Source: Spartinivicinus poritis (GTDB lineage: Bacteria > Pseudomonadota > Gammaproteobacteria > Pseudomonadales > Zooshikellaceae). Taken from it: a stretch of DNA of 64,000 bases. The stretch lies in assembly GCF_028858535.1 (NCBI RefSeq), contig NZ_JAPMOU010000001.1, positions 124,001 through 188,000 on the forward strand. The letters run 5' to 3'. The notes under the pieces are model-generated. The model ran no database searches and was not told the DNA's origin. It worked only from the letters and a program-made list of their open reading frames with translations. Position numbers and translations under genes: made by a program. Positions 57,971-64,000 of this stretch are shown here, one piece after another. Within the stretch, counting starts at the first letter, position 1, and the number at the start of each line of letters is the position of its first letter.

Positions 57971-58690
57971 ATGAATGAATATATTAATTGGGATGATGGA
58001 CGTCGACTCAATCTTTCAACTGGAGCAACTGCTAAATGTCAGGCTTTAAACCCAGGCCAATTATATGCTCTATTTTTATATAACAGCAGCAATGCCGATC
58101 ATGATATACAAGCTACTGTAGTAGGCAGCAACTCTACTCCTCCTGTACAGGTAACTGTACCAGGCACCACTGCTAACGAAGGTTTAGCTTCAATAGTTTT
58201 AGTCTCTGGTAATGATACTGATACTGTATCTATATCTATTGTTCCTAATGGAGTTCATTCAACTAATAATTTAGATATTTGGATTGGTAGTGTTCAAATG
58301 CCAACTAATACTGCTGGTTTAAATAATCAGCATTTAGATGCGACAGGTCAACCACAGCAATTTAACAAATATTGCCGGTATTACTCTGTGCCTGCTTCAC
58401 ACTGGTATAACGTATCAATAAACAGCAATATCAATCAATTTATCAGTGTTCAGTTCCAAGAAAGCACAGCTACTGTATACATTGTTAACCCAACACCAAA
58501 TGCAAATGCACGTGTTACTGCATTAGGCACTGTTACTGAAAATAAAGATTACACTATCGTAAAAGGCGCAAATCCAACTCCACAAACTATCACTCATTAC
58601 TTATCAGGCAATGGAAAACAGTTTGTTTGGATGGATGCAGACAGTGAACAAAACTCTGAAGGAGCTACATTAGCTCTGACTAGTTTATAA
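57971..58690 (+). CDS. Orphan 239-residue beta-rich protein
   Basis: Not recognised. The protein has no signal peptide and no membrane segment. It is rich in Asn, Thr, Ser and Val with alternating hydrophobic strands, suggesting a beta-sandwich (for example YALFLYNSSNADHDIQATVV; ISVQFQESTATVYIVN). Two halves look roughly comparable (residues 1-110 and 120-239), each opening with a polar segment followed by strands. ATG 57971 with AAGGG upstream is preferred to ATG 57950. It is followed by a terminator and stands alone in an AT-rich gap between housekeeping genes, which suggests an accessory or transferred gene. A secreted effector, lectin or structural protein are all possible. Confidence 0.65.
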   Translation: MNEYINWDDGRRLNLSTGATAKCQALNPGQLYALFLYNSSNADHDIQATVVGSNSTPPVQVTVPGTTANEGLASIVLVSGNDTDTVSISIVPNGVHSTNNLDIWIGSVQMPTNTAGLNNQHLDATGQPQQFNKYCRYYSVPASHWYNVSINSNINQFISVQFQESTATVYIVNPTPNANARVTALGTVTENKDYTIVKGANPTPQTITHYLSGNGKQFVWMDADSEQNSEGATLALTSL

Positions 58691-58718
58691 TACGGACAAT
58701 AAAATAAGTCACATTTAG

Positions 58719-58742
58719 GGTAGGCTACATTTGTAGCCTACC
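58719..58742 (+). terminator. Terminator after the orphan gene
   Basis: Perfect stem GGTAGGCTAC/GTAGCCTACC, 4-nt loop, followed by TCTTTTCTTT. It also lies just past the convergent guaA stop. Confidence 0.9.
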
Positions 58743-58772
58743 TCTTTTCTTTCAAAAGGCTAATAAATACAA

Positions 58773-60350
58773 TTATTCCCACTCAATCGTCGCAGGCGGT
58801 TTGCTCGACACGTCATACGTCACTCGTGAGATACCACTGATTTCGTTAATAATTCGGTTAGACACTTTTTCTAATAATTCATAAGGTAAGTGCGCCCAGC
58901 GAGCTGTCATAAAGTCGATCGTTTCTACAGCACGTAAAGCAACAACATACTCGTAACGACGTCCATCACCTACCACACCAACCGACTTCACTGGCAGAAA
59001 TACGGCAAATGCCTGACTGGTTTTATGATACCAGTCTGCATTATGTAATTCCTCGATAAAAATAGCGTCAGCCTGGCGGAGCACATCAGCATATTCTTTT
59101 TTCACTTCACCCAAAATCCGCACCCCTAAACCTGGACCAGGGAATGGATGGCGATAAACCATGTCGTAAGGCAAGCCTAGTTCTAAGCCTATTTTACGGA
59201 CTTCGTCTTTAAACAATTCACGTAGAGGCTCAACCAGCTCGAAAGCCATGTTTTCTGGTAAACCACCCACATTGTGGTGTGATTTAATGACATGGGCTTT
59301 ACCGGTTTTAGCGCCCGCAGACTCTATTACATCAGGATAGATGGTACCTTGAGCCAAGAACTTAACGTCTTTTAGTTTTGCCGCTTCTTGATCAAATACT
59401 TCAATAAAAGTATTACCAATAATTTTCCGTTTTTGTTCCGGGTCATTAATACCTTTTAATTTATTTAAAAACAAATCTTCGGCATCGGCACGAATAACAT
59501 GCACTCCCATATTTTCTGCAAACATGGCCATTACCTGATCACCTTCACGTAGGCGTAATAAGCCATTATCTACAAATACACAGGTTAATTGATCGCCGAT
59601 AGCTTTATGCAATAAAGCCGCAACAACAGAGGAGTCAACGCCACCAGACAAGCCAAGCAGTACTTTATTACTACCAACCTGCTCTCTTACCTTATTAATT
59701 AAATCATCAATAATGTTGCTTGCCGTCCACAAAGGCTTGCAACCGGCAATGTTCAACACAAAACGTTCTAAAATCCGCTGGCCTTGCTTAGTATGAGTCA
59801 CTTCTGGATGAAATTGCACACCATAAAAGTGCTTTTCTGCATGTTCCATTGCAGCGATTGGACAGCTGTCAGTTTTCGCAACTAATGAAAAGCCTTCGGG
59901 TAGTTGGGTCACTTTATCCCCATGGCTCATCCAAACGTCTAAAGATAAAATACCTTCACTACTGACATGATCTTCAATGCCAGCAAATAATTCTCCTGGA
60001 ACAGTCAAATCAACCTGTGCATAGCCAAACTCTTGCTTAGCAGAGCAGGATACCTTTCCACCAAATTGCTCAGCCATTGTTTGCATGCCATAACAAATAC
60101 CAAGTACAGGTACATTTAACTGAAAAACAATTTCTGGCGCCCGAGGCGAGTTTTCTGCCGCAACGGACTCAGGACCACCCGCCAGGATAATTGCCTTTGG
60201 ATTAAATGCTTTAATCGCCTCTGACTCCATATCAAACGGATGGATTTCAGAATAAACCCCTATTTCACGCACCCGTCTTGCAATTAGCTGGGTATATTGA
60301 GAGCCAAAATCCAAAATTAAGACACGTTCAGCATGAATATCTAAAGACAT
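58773..60350 (-). CDS. guaA: GMP synthase (glutamine-hydrolysing)
   Basis: Converts XMP to GMP. The 525-residue protein, the same length as E. coli GuaA, has an N-terminal class I glutaminase (Cys in LGICYGMQ, His/Glu in GVQFHPEV), the ATP-pyrophosphatase P-loop [10 protein letters not shown] at about residue 236, and the dimerisation domain ending [21 protein letters not shown] 60350 fits the family; the upstream in-frame TTG is not needed. It normally follows guaB in an operon, but a 302-nt gap with a MITE-like element lies between. Confidence 0.97.
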   Translation of the reverse strand: MSLDIHAERVLILDFGSQYTQLIARRVREIGVYSEIHPFDMESEAIKAFNPKAIILAGGPESVAAENSPRAPEIVFQLNVPVLGICYGMQTMAEQFGGKVSCSAKQEFGYAQVDLTVPGELFAGIEDHVSSEGILSLDVWMSHGDKVTQLPEGFSLVAKTDSCPIAAMEHAEKHFYGVQFHPEVTHTKQGQRILERFVLNIAGCKPLWTASNIIDDLINKVREQVGSNKVLLGLSGGVDSSVVAALLHKAIGDQLTCVFVDNGLLRLREGDQVMAMFAENMGVHVIRADAEDLFLNKLKGINDPEQKRKIIGNTFIEVFDQEAAKLKDVKFLAQGTIYPDVIESAGAKTGKAHVIKSHHNVGGLPENMAFELVEPLRELFKDEVRKIGLELGLPYDMVYRHPFPGPGLGVRILGEVKKEYADVLRQADAIFIEELHNADWYHKTSQAFAVFLPVKSVGVVGDGRRYEYVVALRAVETIDFMTARWAHLPYELLEKVSNRIINEISGISRVTYDVSSKPPATIEWE

Positions 60351-60386
60351 AATTAATCTCAAAAAATCATCGAGGTAAAAGAGTAA

Positions 60387-60405
60387 CGGGGCTGTCTTAG
60401 CCCCG
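60387..60405 (-). terminator. Terminator-like hairpin between guaB and guaA
   Basis: CGGGGC/GCCCCG with a 7-nt loop, followed on the minus strand by TTACTCTTTT. If active, it would uncouple guaA from guaB transcription. Confidence 0.55.
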
Positions 60406-60408
60406 CTT

Positions 60409-60640
60409 TATACTCTTCGCAATTGACTTTTAGGGGTTGTTGTCGCTGACCACCATGGATGGTGGGAATGCAGTTTAAGCAGGAGCATTTAACTGCCTTC
60501 ACCCTAATCATTTATTTATATATAAACTCATAGGGCTTCATCGCTTGACGGCCCAGCTAGCGCTCTTTAAAACAGTTAGCGTTGCTATCGCTAACCTTGC
60601 AGTAGCAGGTTAGCCCCCAAAAGCCATTCGCTTTGACTAT
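60409..60640. mobile_element. MITE-like element, family 2, copy 2
   Basis: A 232-bp element inverted relative to copy 1 at 43847-44023, with matching TIRs and a near-identical interior (CAGTTTAAGCAGGAGCATTT; CCACCATGGATGGTGG). It has about 54 extra bp near its guaB end, containing its own hairpins TTAGCG/CGCTAA and AACCTTGC/GCAGGTT. It ends 12 bp before the guaB stop codon. Confidence 0.85.
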
Positions 60641-60652
60641 CTTACTAAGCCT

Positions 60653-62185
<1,533 letters not shown>

Positions 62186-62231
62186 CTACTACTAACAATA
62201 TCGACTGCTTTTAAAATCATCTAAGGCTGCT

Positions 62232-63626
62232 ATGACCATACCAACAGCGGACCCCTATATTTCTCAATCCACTCCAGAACGGCAAGTGCTGAGCGTTTCT
62301 CAACTCAATCAACAGGTACGCCGACTGCTGGAAATTAGCTTAGGCCAGATTTGGGTAGAAGGTGAAATTTCTAACCTGGCGATTCCCTCATCAGGGCATT
62401 GGTACTTCACCTTAAAAGATGCTAATGCCCAAGTTCGCTGCGCCATGTTCCGCAACAAAAACCAGCTACTAGGGTTTATTCCTGAAGAAGGCACCCAGGT
62501 ATTAATGCGCGCCAAAGTAAGCTTGTATGAAGGCCGTGGAGACTACCAACTAATCGCTGAGTATTTAGAAGAGTCTGGTGATGGTGCACTGAGACGGGCA
62601 TTTGAGCAATTAAAGCAAAAACTGTCACAACAGGGCTTTTTTGAGGAAGCACATAAACGACCAATTCCTGAACTACCTAAGCATATTGGGGTGGTTACCT
62701 CTCCGACTGGTGCTGCCATTCATGATATTTTATCAGTACTGAAAAGACGCTTTCCTGCCATTCCTATTACCGTATTTCCCACCGCTGTTCAGGGCAAAGA
62801 AGCTGCACCACAAATCGTTGCTGCAATTACAGCGGCTGAACGCTATGGCCAATGTGATGTGCTAGTTGTTGGTAGAGGTGGTGGTTCGTTAGAAGACTTG
62901 TGGCCCTTCAACGAAGAAGTGGTCGCCCATGCTATTTATAATTGCTCAATACCTGTCGTGAGTGCAATTGGCCATGAGGTGGATTTTACGATTGCTGATT
63001 TTGTGGCTGACTTGCGTGCTCCTACCCCTTCGGCTGCAGCCGAAATGCTAAGTAGCGTTAGCCAGCAGGAGTGGCTATCTGTCATAACTAACTACCAAAA
63101 CTTGCTTAAAGAGAAGCTGCAAAATGCACTTGCTTTTCATCAACACCAATTGACTAGCCTGAAAAAAAGACTTCGTCACCCTGGTCACCGTTTACAAGAG
63201 TTAAGTCAACGGTTTGATGATTTGGAAATTCGCTTAAAGCAAGCAATGGATAAAAAATTGGTTATTGCCAAAAACCAGCTAAAACTTCAACATAATGCCA
63301 TCCAGCAACAGTCACCGGCTAAACAACTGTTGCAGTATCAACAATTCGTTCAATTACTTACCAATCGCTTACACCACAGTACTCAACAAGCACTAAAAAA
63401 CAATCAACTTAAAATGCAGCACGCAGCCAAACAACTACAAATGGTGAGTCCATTGGCGACATTAAGCCGAGGTTATTCGATTACTTTAACTGAAGATAAG
63501 AGTCAGGCTATTCGCTCTTATAGTGAGGTAAAACCAGGGGACCAGCTAACAACTTTACTGACTGATGGGGAAATTAGCTGCCGGGTAGAAAAAACAACAA
63601 AGCGCCGAGCGCTAAAGACCAAATAA
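62232..63626 (+). CDS. xseA: Exodeoxyribonuclease VII large subunit
   Basis: Catalytic subunit of ExoVII, degrading single-stranded DNA. The 464-residue protein has an N-terminal OB fold (VLSVSQLNQQVRRLLE; GEISNLAIPSSGHWYFTLKD), the catalytic segment VVGRGGGSLEDLWPFNEE with AIGHEVDFTIADFVAD, and a long coiled-coil region at about 265-410 before the conserved LSRGYSI. ATG 62232. xseB is not in the window. It is divergent from guaB, the same order as in E. coli and Pseudomonas. Confidence 0.97.
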   Translation: MTIPTADPYISQSTPERQVLSVSQLNQQVRRLLEISLGQIWVEGEISNLAIPSSGHWYFTLKDANAQVRCAMFRNKNQLLGFIPEEGTQVLMRAKVSLYEGRGDYQLIAEYLEESGDGALRRAFEQLKQKLSQQGFFEEAHKRPIPELPKHIGVVTSPTGAAIHDILSVLKRRFPAIPITVFPTAVQGKEAAPQIVAAITAAERYGQCDVLVVGRGGGSLEDLWPFNEEVVAHAIYNCSIPVVSAIGHEVDFTIADFVADLRAPTPSAAAEMLSSVSQQEWLSVITNYQNLLKEKLQNALAFHQHQLTSLKKRLRHPGHRLQELSQRFDDLEIRLKQAMDKKLVIAKNQLKLQHNAIQQQSPAKQLLQYQQFVQLLTNRLHHSTQQALKNNQLKMQHAAKQLQMVSPLATLSRGYSITLTEDKSQAIRSYSEVKPGDQLTTLLTDGEISCRVEKTTKRRALKTK

Positions 63627-63670
63627 AGCAAAAAGCTGACTTGCTAGGGAATATCACAAAAACTAACAGA

Positions 63671-63771
63671 TATGGGGTAACAGGGTATTCTATCGCCGCT
63701 GTCGGGAACAGTTTTAGCTCTAAAGGCCAGGGATGGCCTTTAGAGCGGCGAGGAATAAACTGTTATTCCGT
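63671..63771. mobile_element. MITE-like element, family 1, copy C
   Basis: The left end TATGGGGTAACAGGGTATTC (63671-63690) matches copies A and B. The right end, about 63751-63771, is degenerate. A perfect internal hairpin CTCTAAAGGCC/GGCCTTTAGAG occupies 63718-63745. It lies between xseA and the convergent der gene. Confidence 0.65.
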
Positions 63772-63872
63772 GTCAGACGCAAAACTTCTTTTCAACATCC
63801 TTTTGCGTCACCCTAGTTAAGAAAAATTTTTTATGATCATCGATTATTTAAATGATCAGACTCGAAGGGTAA

Positions 63873-64000
63873 CTAGCTTTTTTTCTTACGTTTCTTCTTA
63901 TGCTCTGCCTTTTTCACATGTTTCATTAGACGTTTTTTCTTATTAACTTGACGATCTGATAACTTATTCTTTTTCCCTGCATAAGGGTTTTCGCCACCTT
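63873..64000 (-). CDS. der: GTPase Der, C-terminal end (cut by window end)
   Basis: The last 42 codons of a gene entering from the right edge. The product NPYAGKKNKLSDRQVNKKKR, followed by LMKHVKKAEHKKKRKKKS, is the very basic C-terminal tail of Der (EngA), an essential double-GTPase needed for 50S ribosome assembly; E. coli Der ends similarly (NPFAGKRN..). The GTPase domains are outside the window. Identification rests on this tail alone. Confidence 0.8.
   Translation of the reverse strand, partial: GGENPYAGKKNKLSDRQVNKKKRLMKHVKKAEHKKKRKKKS

Larger units (their letters stand above)
60351..60652. other. 302-nt gap between guaB and guaA
   Basis: Contains, from the guaB side, a MITE-like element (60409-60640) and then a terminator-like hairpin (60387-60405), leaving about 36 nt before guaA. 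No ORF. Confidence 0.8.

Overview
The window is chromosomal DNA of an AT-rich gammaproteobacterium. Gene order strongly recalls Pseudomonas and Oceanospirillales: nadB/sdhE/ygfX; xerD-dsbC-hom-thrC-recJ-prfB-lysS; rpsP-rimM-trmD-rplS next to ffh, ypjD and yfjD; purL-mltF-tadA; guaB-guaA-xseA-der. With the low GC content and the protein style, a marine Oceanospirillales relative (Zooshikella/Spartinivicinus type) is my best guess. That is an inference, not a demonstrated identity. No tRNA, rRNA, prophage, CRISPR or complete insertion sequence was found.

Layout. 1-4.1 kb: end of nadB, the sdhE-ygfX pair, ygfZ and an HDOD protein. 4.2-10.1 kb: one 1951-residue hybrid histidine kinase with three periplasmic solute-binding-type sensor domains. 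10.3-17.7 kb: a YbaK-type deacylase and a complete valine-catabolic cluster (mmsA, acyl-CoA dehydrogenase, enoyl-CoA hydratase, 3-hydroxyisobutyryl-CoA hydrolase, mmsB) with a divergent AraC-type regulator. 17.7-20.7 kb: ung, a second HDOD protein, an orphan membrane protein and a TetR regulator. 21.1-31.0 kb: lysS, prfB (with its programmed +1 frameshift), recJ, thrC, hom, dsbC and xerD, all on the minus strand. 31.1-35.3 kb: an accessory-looking stretch with an alpha/beta hydrolase, a CHAD protein translationally coupled to a ParA-type ATPase, and a secreted protein with two CBM21-like modules. 35.6-44.3 kb: the ribosomal-protein/tRNA-methyltransferase operon, ffh, ypjD, yfjD, two NUDIX hydrolases, a DUF3135 protein and a NIF3-like protein. 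44.4-64 kb: purL, mltF, tadA, a cNMP-binding HDOD protein, fumC, folM, nhaC, a Dps protein, an orphan 239-residue protein in an AT-rich gap, guaA, guaB, xseA and the 3' end of der.

The least ordinary protein-coding item is the CHAD-ParA gene pair. CHAD domains bind polyphosphate, and small ParA ATPases position cargo on the nucleoid. The pair therefore suggests a dedicated system for positioning or segregating polyphosphate granules, which is a hypothesis.

The main hidden structure is a population of short non-coding elements with terminal inverted repeats (MITE-like) in the gaps. One family has three copies (15.0, 53.6, 63.7 kb). A second has two copies in opposite orientation (43.9 and 60.4 kb); one supplies the stop codon of the NIF3-like gene and the other separates guaB from guaA. 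Three further elements are single in this window: at the xerD stop codon with a CTAG duplication, upstream of ffh, and upstream of nhaC with a TTTA duplication. Start sites were reassigned for several genes on the basis of visible ribosome-binding sites, and ygfX appears to start at ATT.
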